Shown here: piece by piece, positions 18,520 to 26,759 of the stretch | Numbering within the stretch: position 1 is the stretch's first letter | Layout of the letters: each line of letters opens with the position of its first letter | From: an uncultured Clostridia bacterium | Lineage (GTDB): Bacteria; Bacillota; Clostridia; Oscillospirales; Ruminococcaceae | Assembly: GCA_947089135.1 (NCBI GenBank) | Contig: CAMUJF010000002.1 | Location: 1-64,000 of the forward strand | DNA length: 64,000 nucleotides | Reading direction: 5' to 3' | Notes under the pieces: generated by a model | Told to the model about the DNA's origin: nothing | What the model saw: only the letters and a program-made list of their open reading frames with translations | The model's database searches: none | Translations under genes and position numbers: made by a program

Positions 18520-19348
18520 TTTCACTGCTCCTTTTTAAAAATTTTTTGGGCGGTATATGATTGTATTTTTCAAAATTCAAGTAAAAATTGCTGAGCGTAC
18601 TGAAGCCGCACATTCCGCTTATTTCCGCAACGCTGTAAATGCCGTTATTAAGCAGACTGACGGCATACTCGACCCTTTTCATATTTATAAATTCGGTCGG
18701 AGTGATCCGCAGGTGCTTTTTAAATTCCCTATTCAGATGTTCCTGCGTGACGTTTGCTATCTCAAGCATTTTAGGCAGTCCCTCAATAAAATTATCCCGT
18801 TCCGACATCTTTAAAATAACGCTGTTCAGCCATTCAGGGATAAAACGGTTTTCGTCCGAGGCGCTTTCGTAAAGCTCATACAAAAGCATCGGTATTATTG
18901 ATCTTGCGTAATTTCTGCGTTCGCTTCCCGCTCTTTTTTTACCGATCGCCAAAATCAGTTTTGTTATCTCCGTTTCACGAGTTCCCATAAAAAAAGTCTT
19001 TTTCGGCATAGCTCCCTCAAACATTTTTGAGGTCGGGATATTTACAAACGCAGCAATTTCCTCAGCAAGATCTTTTTCAATACCTACCGAAATAAGCTCC
19101 ATATCATAACGGTTAAAAAAGCTGTATCTATGGGTATCGTCGGGTCGGAGAAATTCAAAAGTTCCCGCGTTAAGCATCTCGTCAAAGCCGTTTATTCGGT
19201 GTACAGCTTTTCCCGACAGAACATAAAAAATCTCGTAAAAATCATGATTATGCAGAGGAAAAGTATCTGCAACGCTTGTCTGATAAAGAAATCCCACGCC
19301 GCTTATTTTGTCGTATTCGGACAGCGAAAGTCTTACGGCTTCTTCCAT
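18503..19348 (-). CDS. AraC-family regulator inside the mannan operon
   Basis: 281 residues: an N-terminal cupin with conserved histidines (PLHNHDFYEIFYVLSG) and a C-terminal double helix-turn-helix (MLEIANVTQEHLNREFKKHL; SVAEISGMCGFSTLSNFY). Its gene begins 4 bases after the GH28-like stop codon and overlaps the GH26 gene, so it is co-transcribed with the enzymes, which suggests autoregulation of the operon. The effector is probably a manno-oligosaccharide or uronic-acid product, by context. It appears intact. Confidence 0.9.
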   Translation of the reverse strand: MEEAVRLSLSEYDKISGVGFLYQTSVADTFPLHNHDFYEIFYVLSGKAVHRINGFDEMLNAGTFEFLRPDDTHRYSFFNRYDMELISVGIEKDLAEEIAAFVNIPTSKMFEGAMPKKTFFMGTRETEITKLILAIGKKRAGSERRNYARSIIPMLLYELYESASDENRFIPEWLNSVILKMSERDNFIEGLPKMLEIANVTQEHLNREFKKHLRITPTEFINMKRVEYAVSLLNNGIYSVAEISGMCGFSTLSNFYLNFEKYNHIPPKKFLKRSSENEIGQ

Positions 19349-19352
19349 TTTA

Positions 19353-20618
19353 TCACATCTTTCGTGCGTTGTTTATGCTGATATTTTTGCTTTCAAGTAC
19401 ATATATAAAATTGTCAAACTCATAGGGAACGGTAATGATTTCATCGGACGGACTTATGTCAATAAATCCTTTAGGTTTTAGGTATGCGTTTTTGCTTTCT
19501 TTTTTCTCAAAAGTGATGTTATCGAATGAAACGCCGTCAATATTTCCGCTGCTGCCGATAACGCCTATCATGTTTTCCCCCGAACAGCTTATATTCCGAA
19601 AGCTTATGTCACGGATATTTGTACTCCATTTTCTGTCAGGAATGGGATCAAGATAACCGTCGTAGTTATGAAATTTTCCTACCAAACAAACAGGCTCGCC
19701 GAAGCCCCACCAGTACCCCGCATGAATTTTTGTATCAATGCGGAGGCTTTGGAACATAATGTGCTCAACAAGTCCCGTACCCTTGGAGGCCATAATTGCA
19801 ATACCCCTCTGAGATCCGTAAATAACACAGTTTGTAACAGTTACATTTCTGACAATACTGTGCATATATCCTATGGAAATTGCCTTTGAAGATGATGTCA
19901 TAATACAGTCCGATATAACAAAATTCTCACAGGGGCTGTCCCAGTCCGTGATACCGGAAAGGGCAATGCAGTCGTCCCCCGCCGCAATATTGCAGCCTTG
20001 TATTATTACATTTTTGCAGCAGCAAAAGTGCATACCGTCATTGTTTGGGATATTCATAGCATTGTCTATTGTGACGTTCTGTACTCTTACGTCTTCCGAG
20101 CTGTTGAAGGACATCGTCCAGCATGGCGCATTAGTAAGGGTGATGCCCTCTATTTTTATGTGCCTGCAATTATAGAAAAATATTGGCTGAGTGGGACGAT
20201 GTTCATAGTTCCTTGTACATTCCGATTTCTGCTCGTCGGAATAAATATTTCCGTCGTCGGGAACGTTGGGACTGTCCATATCGTAAAACGCCGCCGCGTT
20301 CATATCAATAGTACCTTCGCCGCTTATAGAAATATCATTGGCATTCATGCAGTATATAAGGCTGATACATTCGTGCATTTCGTTGTGACGGAAACCGTTT
20401 GCGCGGTAATCCTCCCATTTGTCAGATCCTTTCAGTATCGCGCCCTTTTCGAGATACAGCGATGCACTGCCAAGGGACAGCGTTCCTGTTATGTATGTTC
20501 CTCTCGGAATCACAACGGTAAGACCGCCCTTTGCAGCTGCCTCGTTAAGCACCGCCTGTATTTCATTTGTCTGTACTTCGTTCTGCTTTATGGGATAATC
20601 TTTTAAATTCAGCTGCAT
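19353..20618 (-). CDS. GH28-like (polygalacturonase-family) beta-helix protein
   Basis: 421-residue right-handed beta-helix protein related to polygalacturonases and rhamnogalacturonan hydrolases. NNDGMHF (Asp about 194) and AGDDCIAL (Asp-Asp about 215-216) match the two acid motifs of family 28. The later GHG and RIK motifs are not present; the corresponding stretches read SSSKAISIGY and ASKGTG. Substrate or mechanism may therefore differ. No signal peptide, so it is cytoplasmic. The start is ATG 20618 (GAGGTG 7 bases upstream); an ATG five codons earlier lies within that site. First gene of the operon with AraC, GH26 and GH5. Confidence 0.8.
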   Translation of the reverse strand: MQLNLKDYPIKQNEVQTNEIQAVLNEAAAKGGLTVVIPRGTYITGTLSLGSASLYLEKGAILKGSDKWEDYRANGFRHNEMHECISLIYCMNANDISISGEGTIDMNAAAFYDMDSPNVPDDGNIYSDEQKSECTRNYEHRPTQPIFFYNCRHIKIEGITLTNAPCWTMSFNSSEDVRVQNVTIDNAMNIPNNDGMHFCCCKNVIIQGCNIAAGDDCIALSGITDWDSPCENFVISDCIMTSSSKAISIGYMHSIVRNVTVTNCVIYGSQRGIAIMASKGTGLVEHIMFQSLRIDTKIHAGYWWGFGEPVCLVGKFHNYDGYLDPIPDRKWSTNIRDISFRNISCSGENMIGVIGSSGNIDGVSFDNITFEKKESKNAYLKPKGFIDISPSDEIITVPYEFDNFIYVLESKNISINNARKM

Positions 20619-20695
20619 ATTCCAACACCTCATTTATTTGATTATCCTTATTATATCACATTATCAATAGGATTTCCACCTATATTTTAGCGAAT

Positions 20696-20721
20696 TTATC
20701 CGATATATTGATTTCGGATAA
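20696..20721. promoter_or_regulatory. Palindrome upstream of the GH28-like operon
   Basis: Perfect inverted repeat TTATCCGA (20696-20703) / TCGGATAA (20714-20721) with a 10-base centre. A TATAAT lies closer to the operon at about 20650. No T-run follows on either strand, so a protein-binding site is more likely than a terminator. Confidence 0.45.
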
Positions 20722-20764
20722 ACAGCCGCTTTAATTTCATTTTCAGTGTCCTTGGTCTATGCAT

Positions 20765-21532
20765 TTACATACTCTCTGCCGCTGTACATAAGCTTTGAGG
20801 CAAATAGTGCACGCCTGACCTAAACTCTCCCGGAGTTTTTCCGGTTAAGTTTTTAAATGCCGTGATAAATGCGCTTTGGGACGAAAATCCAAGTGAAAGC
20901 GAGATTTCAAGAAAAGAAAGCGAGGGATCTGCTATCATATTTTTGGCGGTGTTTATTTTAGCGTTCAATATAAATTTTCTGAATCCCATTCCTGTTTCTT
21001 TTGTAAAAAGCCGTGAAAGATATGTGGGGCTGATTTTAAGGTATTTCGCAGTATCCCTGACGGTAAGCTTTTCCTGCAAATGCTCATAAATATAGTCTAT
21101 ACAATGCCGCACGTGAATAGATGCGGCATTGTTCTTTTTTATCTCGTTCATTCTCTGTGTATAGTCCAAAAACATCTCTCCGAGCATTTCCACTATGTCG
21201 CTGCCCGAATTGCATTTATCGGCTCTCCGTATATAAATATCACTCAGAGTATATGCAACGTTGTGGTTCATTCCCGCCTCAATGCACATTCTTGATGTAA
21301 TAGCTGTTGAAATTATAAAGTGATAGCGTACATTTTTTGTGGGGTCGTCCGACAATACTCCTTTTCCTTTGGAGTAGTCCTTTTTTATTTCCTCAAAGTT
21401 TTGCATTACCTTTTTAGTATTCCCAGAAGCTATATCTCTGTATCTGTCAAATTCGCTTTGAAACGAGGTGCGCTTAAACGCCTCCTCCCGCTGTATGTAT
21501 AGTCTGTAATTCAGGTCGCGGTTCGTATCCAT
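20765..21532 (-). CDS. AraC-family regulator divergent from the oxidoreductase operon
   Basis: 255 residues. The N-terminal two thirds is helical and lacks a clear cupin; it resembles AraC proteins whose sensor half is a helical domain (DIYIRRADKCNSGSDIVEML). The C-terminus has the double helix-turn-helix (TVRDTAKYLKISPTYLSRLF; FLEISLSLGFSSQSAFITAF). Divergent from the aldo/keto reductase operon. Two tandem ATAGTTTTGA boxes between them are candidate binding half-sites. The ligand is unknown. Confidence 0.85.
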   Translation of the reverse strand: MDTNRDLNYRLYIQREEAFKRTSFQSEFDRYRDIASGNTKKVMQNFEEIKKDYSKGKGVLSDDPTKNVRYHFIISTAITSRMCIEAGMNHNVAYTLSDIYIRRADKCNSGSDIVEMLGEMFLDYTQRMNEIKKNNAASIHVRHCIDYIYEHLQEKLTVRDTAKYLKISPTYLSRLFTKETGMGFRKFILNAKINTAKNMIADPSLSFLEISLSLGFSSQSAFITAFKNLTGKTPGEFRSGVHYLPQSLCTAAESM

Positions 21533-21571
21533 TTACTTTTCCTCCGTTTTCGGCGTTGTAATGATTATAGC

Positions 21572-21601
21572 ATAGTTTTGAATAAAAAGCTATAGTTTTG
21601 A
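21572..21601. promoter_or_regulatory. Tandem repeat, candidate AraC half-sites
   Basis: ATAGTTTTGA occurs at 21572-21581 and again at 21592-21601, exactly 20 bases apart in the same orientation, between two divergent genes one of which encodes an AraC-type protein. Tandem half-sites two helical turns apart are characteristic of this family. Confidence 0.5.
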
Positions 21602-21706
21602 TATATATTTTTCTCAAAAAAATCTATAATTTATTATATACAACTTATACAGTATGCTGTGATATGGGTTCGGCATAAAATTATACGATTGAAAGGAGCA
21701 AAAATT

Positions 21707-22825
21707 ATGTCACTAAAAGAGGTAAAGCTTCCGAAGCTTGGCTTTGGACTTATGAGACTTCCGCAAAACGGGGAGGAAATAGATCTACCCCATGTATGCC
21801 GCATGATAGATGCTTACATGAACGCGGGAATGAACTATTTTGATACCGCCTATGTTTATCATGGCGGAAAGTCTGAAACGACTGCAAGAGAGGCTCTTGT
21901 AAAACGCTATCCGAGGGACTCGTTTTTCCTTGCCACAAAGCTCCCCGCCTGGGAAATGAAGTCGTTTGAGGACAGGGACAGAATATTCGGCGAACAGCTT
22001 GAACGTGCGGGCGTTGAGTACTTCGATTTTTATTTGCTCCACAGTCTTGAGGACGGCTGGAATTACGATACATACGTGAAATATGACTGCTTTGAATGGG
22101 GAAAAAAGAAAAGAGACGAGGGGAAGATAAAGCATTTCGGCTTTTCGTTCCACGGTACTCCCGAACTGCTTGACGAAGTCCTCGCGGCACACCCTGAGAT
22201 AGAATTTGTGCAGATACAGCTGAATTACACCGACTGGAACAATCAGGTTGTTCAGTCGGGACGGCTTTACGAGGTGCTGAGAAAGTACAATATGCCGATG
22301 ATAATTATGGAGCCTGTTAAAGGCGGATTTCTTGCAAAGCTCCCCGATGAAGCGGAAAAGCTTATGAAAGAAGTTCGTCCCGAAAAGTCCATCGCGTCGT
22401 GGGCAATGCGCTTTGCAGGCTCTTTAGAGGGCGTTGTCACCATACTGAGCGGCATGTCCAGCGAAGAGCAGATGAAAGATAATCTTGACACGTTCACAAG
22501 CTTTGAGCCGTTGTCCGACAGGGAAAAAGACGTTATCGAAAAGACCGTGAGGATTTTGCAGAATATGCCGCTTGTGGGCTGTACGTCGTGCAGATACTGT
22601 ACCGACGGTTGTCCGCAGAAAATAAATATCCCCGATATTTTCCGCGCGCTCAACACGATACGCACTTACCCCAACGACTGGCGTTCCAAGAATTTCTATA
22701 ACGGAGCTACCTCAAACGGAGGAAAAGCAAAGGATTGTATCGGCTGCGGTCAATGCGAGGGCGTATGTCCTCAGCATCTTCCCATAACCGAACTTCTGAA
22801 AGAGGCAAGCGAAAAATTCGACTGA
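21707..22825 (+). CDS. Aldo/keto reductase with C-terminal ferredoxin-like domain
   Basis: 372 residues. The aldo/keto reductase barrel (residues 1-290) has the catalytic Asp and Tyr in FDTAYVYHGG, the Lys in ATKLPAW, and the His in DFYLLHSL. Near the C-terminus follow two cysteine clusters: CTSCRYCTDGCP and CIGCGQCEGVCP, typical of two 4Fe-4S centres. This fusion is common in Clostridia and uses NAD(P)H and possibly ferredoxin; the substrate is unknown. The start is ATG 21707, with AAAGGAG 8 bases before. First gene of a three-gene + strand unit with an epimerase-like and a short-chain dehydrogenase gene; all three are nicotinamide-dependent, suggesting a small sugar or sugar-acid conversion pathway. 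Confidence 0.9.
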   Translation: MSLKEVKLPKLGFGLMRLPQNGEEIDLPHVCRMIDAYMNAGMNYFDTAYVYHGGKSETTAREALVKRYPRDSFFLATKLPAWEMKSFEDRDRIFGEQLERAGVEYFDFYLLHSLEDGWNYDTYVKYDCFEWGKKKRDEGKIKHFGFSFHGTPELLDEVLAAHPEIEFVQIQLNYTDWNNQVVQSGRLYEVLRKYNMPMIIMEPVKGGFLAKLPDEAEKLMKEVRPEKSIASWAMRFAGSLEGVVTILSGMSSEEQMKDNLDTFTSFEPLSDREKDVIEKTVRILQNMPLVGCTSCRYCTDGCPQKINIPDIFRALNTIRTYPNDWRSKNFYNGATSNGGKAKDCIGCGQCEGVCPQHLPITELLKEASEKFD

Positions 22826-22940
22826 TAAGAAGCAGCTGAACAGGCAACATATTTTGAGAAAGAGGGAAGGTTTGTTTCTTCGGCTGTCGCCTTGATTTTC
22901 TTACGGAAACCGCAAAACTCAGAAAGGAATGGTCATAAAA

Positions 22941-23960
22941 ATGAAAGTATTAATAATAGGCGGAACGGGAACGATAAGCATGGCGATTTCCCGCGCTCTT
23001 GCGGAACAGGGTCATGAACTTTATCTTCTCAACAGGGGCAGCAGCAATGACAGGCTGCCCTCGCACATAAAATTTATCAACGCGGACATAAACAACGAAA
23101 GCGATGTTTCCGAGAAGCTCGGCGGTATGAGCTTTGACGCTGTATGTGACTTTATCGGCTTTGTAAAGCCCCAACTCGAACGGGATTTCAGGCTTTTTAA
23201 CGGTAAGACAAAGCAGTTTGTCTATATCAGCTCTGCATCGGCGTACAACAAGCCGCCGTCCGACTATATCATTACAGAGGGGACAACGCTTGCCAACCCT
23301 TACTGGGAGTACTCCCGAAACAAGATCGAATGTGAGGAATATCTGATGAAGATGTACCGTGATAACGGTTTTCCCGTTACGATCGTAAGGCCCTCACACA
23401 CCTACAGCGAGACCTCTGTACCGTTGGGCGTTCACGGAAAAAACGGCAGCTGGCAGGTCATAAAGCGTATGCTTGACGGCAAGCCTGTAATTATTCACGG
23501 CGATGGAACGTCCCTTTGGACTATGACGGACAGCCGCGATTTTGCAAAAGCTTTTATCGGACTTCTCGGAAATCCACACGCAATAGGCGAAGCATTTCAG
23601 ATAACAAGCGATGAAACGCTGACGTGGAATCAGATATATCAGACTATCGCAAGCGTTCTCGGCGTGAAATTAAAGCCCTACTATGTTTCGTCGGAATTTC
23701 TTGCGGCAGTAAGCGATTATGACTTTACGGGAAGTCTTATCGGGGACAAGTCTAATTCCGTTGTGTTCGACAACAGCAAGCTTAAAAGAGCGGTACCCGA
23801 TTTCAAAACCGAAATACGCTTTGAGCGGGGAATAAGGAATACGCTGAATTATGTCCTTCTACATAAAGAATGTCAGATACCCGACGAGGAGTTTGACAGT
23901 TGGTGCGACAGGGTAATAGCAGTACTTGAAAAAGCAAAGGAGGAAATCAAAAATGGTTGA
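22941..23960 (+). CDS. NAD-dependent epimerase/dehydratase (extended SDR family)
   Basis: 339 residues. The Rossmann fold starts MKVLIIGGTGTIS (GxxGxxx type). The usual YxxxK pair reads YSRNK with an upstream Ser (SSASAY). Length and the segment VRPSHTYSET fit the nucleoside-sugar epimerase family; the substrate is not recognised. The start is ATG 22941 because it begins directly with the Rossmann strand and has AAAGG at a workable distance; ATG 22929 overlaps that site. The end overlaps the next gene by 8 bases. Confidence 0.85.
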   Translation: MKVLIIGGTGTISMAISRALAEQGHELYLLNRGSSNDRLPSHIKFINADINNESDVSEKLGGMSFDAVCDFIGFVKPQLERDFRLFNGKTKQFVYISSASAYNKPPSDYIITEGTTLANPYWEYSRNKIECEEYLMKMYRDNGFPVTIVRPSHTYSETSVPLGVHGKNGSWQVIKRMLDGKPVIIHGDGTSLWTMTDSRDFAKAFIGLLGNPHAIGEAFQITSDETLTWNQIYQTIASVLGVKLKPYYVSSEFLAAVSDYDFTGSLIGDKSNSVVFDNSKLKRAVPDFKTEIRFERGIRNTLNYVLLHKECQIPDEEFDSWCDRVIAVLEKAKEEIKNG

Positions 23961-24690
23961 TGTAAAGGGAAAATGGGCGTTTATCACGGGCGCGGCAAGA
24001 GGTATCGGTTATCTTACCGCGAAATTCATGGCAGAACAGGGCTGCAATCTGATTTTGCACGGCAGGACTTTGGAGCATTGCGAAAAAGTACTCCGCGAAG
24101 TTAAAGACATTGGAGTTGAGGCGTACTCGGTGGCGGCGGAGCTTTCCGACCTTGACGCGGTACAGAAAATGCTTGATGATATTGACGCTTTCGGCGTTCG
24201 GGTGGATATAGTGTTGAATAATGCGGGAATGCAGATAGCCTACCGCACGGACTATTTTAAGACTCCCGTTTCGGACTACACCGAAAGCTTTAAAATAAAC
24301 ACAATAGCTCCCGCAATGATATGCTATCATTTTATGCCGAAAATGATAGAGTACGGCTTCGGACGTATTGTCAATACCACCAGCGGCATACAGCTTGAAC
24401 CTGAGCAGGCGGGTTACTCCGCAAGCAAGGCAGCACTTGATAAGATAACGATAGACCTCGGTTCAAAGGTCAACGGTACGGACGTAATGATAAATCTTAC
24501 CGACCCGGGTTGGTGCAGAACAGATCTCGGAGGCTCTCATGCTCCGAACGCACCGGAAAGTGCAATACCCGGAATTGTCGTTGGCGCATTTGTTGACGAT
24601 AAAAAATCGGGACGGCATCTTAACGCACAGTATTTTGTGGGAATGACGCTTGAGGACGCTGTTGCAAAGGCGGAAAAGGATTTCGCTTGA
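23953..24690 (+). CDS. Short-chain dehydrogenase/reductase (classical SDR)
   Basis: 245 residues. Cofactor motif TGAARGIG at about residue 13, NNAG at about 95, catalytic Ser in VNTTSG, and YSASK at about 158. ATG 23953 is preceded by AAAGGAGG, which lies inside the end of the epimerase gene. The arrangement implies translational coupling. The product probably oxidises or reduces a sugar or sugar alcohol together with its two operon partners; the specific substrate is unknown. An intrinsic terminator follows about 45 bases later. Confidence 0.9.
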   Translation: MVDVKGKWAFITGAARGIGYLTAKFMAEQGCNLILHGRTLEHCEKVLREVKDIGVEAYSVAAELSDLDAVQKMLDDIDAFGVRVDIVLNNAGMQIAYRTDYFKTPVSDYTESFKINTIAPAMICYHFMPKMIEYGFGRIVNTTSGIQLEPEQAGYSASKAALDKITIDLGSKVNGTDVMINLTDPGWCRTDLGGSHAPNAPESAIPGIVVGAFVDDKKSGRHLNAQYFVGMTLEDAVAKAEKDFA

Positions 24691-24734
24691 TGTTCGGGTT
24701 GTAATAAATTAATTTTGTACAGCAATAAAATCAA

Positions 24735-24775
24735 AAAATTGGATCGTAAATTTGAATGCGATCCAATTTTTATTT
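24735..24775 (+). terminator. Intrinsic terminator of the oxidoreductase operon
   Basis: Perfect 12-base stem AAAATTGGATCG (24735-24746) / CGATCCAATTTT (24759-24770), followed by TATTT. Confidence 0.85.
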
Positions 24776-24808
24776 AAAAATATTAGTTTATAACAAAAAA
24801 TATATTTT

Positions 24809-24952
24809 CTAATTTACTACAACCATATGTACAGTAGATTTAGAAATTCCGAACTGTTTAGCAGCGGCACGAACAGTAGCTTTGTGTTCGAGAATATAGC
24901 GACCAAGAATGACGGCGCGTTCCTCGATATCCTGACCTGCTTTTACTTTCAA
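24809..24952 (-). pseudogene. Truncated second copy of spoIIID
   Basis: Identical to the first half of the intact gene (helix-turn-helix start up to SKSTVH), then five unrelated codons (MVVVN) and a stop. The basic C-terminal half is missing, so stable DNA binding is unlikely. The break lies at base 24826, where identity to the intact copy ends. The upstream leader with the same GGAG site is retained but diverges gradually. Confidence 0.9.
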
Positions 24953-25042
24953 TATGCTCACTCCAATACACAGTATTTCTACATATGTATATGCAGGGTT
25001 TGCGGTGTTAATGCAGGCGGACGAATTGTAATTGTGATAAAA
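24826..25042. repeat. Direct repeat, right copy
   Basis: Partner of 284-500 at a constant offset of 24542 bases. The first 157 bases are identical, then similarity declines and ends near 25042. It marks the right edge of the carbohydrate island. No target-site duplication or recombinase gene is visible at either copy. Confidence 0.95.
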
Positions 25043-25256
25043 AGTGTCACTTTTTGCAATGCAGTGATTCAGCACGTTCCCGAGATGCCCTAAAATATTT
25101 TTATAGAATTTTAATTTATGTTCGTCATTATTAAAAAAGTCTGATTTTATAATAATATCGGTTAAATATACAACCTTTTTATAACAGCCGTGCAATAAAG
25201 ATAATGCTTTTAATTCGGTAATATTCGATGAAAAAGGTCAAAAGGTCAAAATACAG

Positions 25257-25285
25257 TTGAAATATTTTCTTAAGTATGATATAAT
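25257..25285 (+). promoter_or_regulatory. Promoter before the DUF3990 stub
   Basis: TTGAAA (25257-25262), 17-base spacer, TATAAT (25280-25285), 40 bases before the ATG of a truncated gene. It appears to be an intact promoter left behind by decay. Confidence 0.65.
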
Positions 25286-25324
25286 ACATATAGATAACGT
25301 TTTGCGTGGACGGTGCGTTAGGTC

Positions 25325-25456
25325 ATGGGTAAGATTACTCTATATCATGGAAATAAGGAAATTGTTGAATTTCCTGAAATAAGAACCGCAACATTTAATA
25401 AGGATTTTTATTTTAGATTTTACTGCACTATGTTTAAAAAGCAGAAGCAACGTTGA
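25325..25456 (+). pseudogene. N-terminal stub of a DUF3990-type protein
   Basis: 43 codons beginning MGKITLYHGNKEIVEFPEI and reaching FRFYCTMFK before a stop. The LYHG start and the FYCT segment match the beginning of DUF3990 proteins, which are normally about 150-200 residues. The remaining three quarters is absent. The family recognition is from memory of the motif. Confidence 0.55.
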
Positions 25457-25731
25457 GATACGCGTTTCAGCTGAAAAAGGCTTTATAAGTGAGTGTTACC
25501 GCAGAAACTCATTTCTTAGTATGAATTATTTTTATTTTATCATATTTTTTATTGCTTTTCAATGATTTTATGTGAATATGCTCTAATTGAAATCATTTCT
25601 GAACGAGGAGACGTGGGGATTATAAAATTCTCTTTTACATTATACCTTGTAAAAGACTGTCATGTTGATTTTACTGTAAATCCTATGATGGATAATGGAA
25701 AATGATTCTGTATTTGAGAGGTGATTTTAAA

Positions 25732-26571
25732 ATGATTGCAAAACTTAACGGAGATTTTGAAACTGTCGATTATGCCGAAAACTGAAATATACTGTTGTAT
25801 GACAATGTTGAATATGAAGAATATCCAAAGCACCGGCACAACGCATTTGAGCTTATTATGCCGCTGCAAAACAGCTACACGGTCATATGCAGCGGCAGGG
25901 AATACGTTCTCAGCGAAAGGGACATTATGCTTATTCCTCCCGGTGCGCTGCACAGCCTCAAGGCTCAGCACGGACGCAGACTTATCTTTCTTTGCGATAA
26001 TAACGCGCTGCTGAATAATCCTGTTTTATCCGCTCTTTATCCTGTTATATCAAATCCACTTCATATAAATTCAAAATACGATGATAACTTTCTGTCCATG
26101 CTCAATCAGATAGTTACGGATATTTATACGCTGTACAGCCGGTTTTCAGATATGACGGAATTTTATATTTACTCAAAATTTATCACCATGCTTGCGCATA
26201 TACGGGAATATCAGCTTAACGCTATTAAATGCGGAGAGGAAAGTCCCCGCAAAGATGATTTTGGCATGATACTGAAATACATCGACAAAAATTATATGAA
26301 CGATATAACGCTGGAAGCTCTGGCGGATATTGCGGGATACAGCAAATATCATTTTTCCGGAATGTTCAAAAAATATACCGGTACTTCTTTTATCAACTTT
26401 CTGAATGAGAGACGGATAAATTCGGCAATACTTATGCTTATTGAATCGGATATGTCTATTACGGATATAGCTATGCGTTCGGGCTTCGCGAGCCTTACTA
26501 CTTTCAATCGTATCTTTAAGAGCGTTAAGGACTGCACTCCTTCCGAATTCAAGAAAATGTATAAATATTAA
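25732..26571 (+). pseudogene. AraC-family regulator interrupted by an in-frame TGA
   Basis: The original start is evidently ATG 25732, which has AGAGGTG 8 bases upstream. After 17 codons (MIAKLNGDFETVDYAEN) a TGA at 25783-25785 interrupts the frame, which continues without break for 262 more codons. The continuing part has a cupin (PKHRHNAFELIMPLQ) and a double helix-turn-helix (TLEALADIAGYSKYHFSGMF; SITDIAMRSGFASLTTF). Restart at TTG 25795 is conceivable because only the extreme N-terminus would be lost, but no ribosome-binding site is seen there. Likely a recent nonsense mutation. It probably regulated the degraded genes immediately downstream. Confidence 0.8.
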
Positions 26572-26759
26572 TTCGGTACGGATGTTTTGCCTGTACTGCT
26601 TTAAACCGTGTTGATAAATACCGCAACTTTTGTGTACGCAAATGCAAAAAATGGTTAGTCAATCTCGTGCGCTTTTATTATAATATAACTGAAAATCACG
26701 CCGCCGTGCAAAATCCGGAGCGTTGGTTTCGCAAATATATTATCGAAGCGCTGATTTGC

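Noticed and set aside
144..25042. Island as an integrase-type genomic island or conjugative element
   Set aside because: No integrase, transposase, relaxase or tRNA target is visible; the flanking repeat is 157 bases or more of gene sequence rather than a short core site.
25783..25785. TGA recoded as an amino acid in the AraC gene
   Set aside because: Other genes here, such as malQ and merR, end with TGA, and no selenocysteine element follows. A nonsense mutation is simpler.
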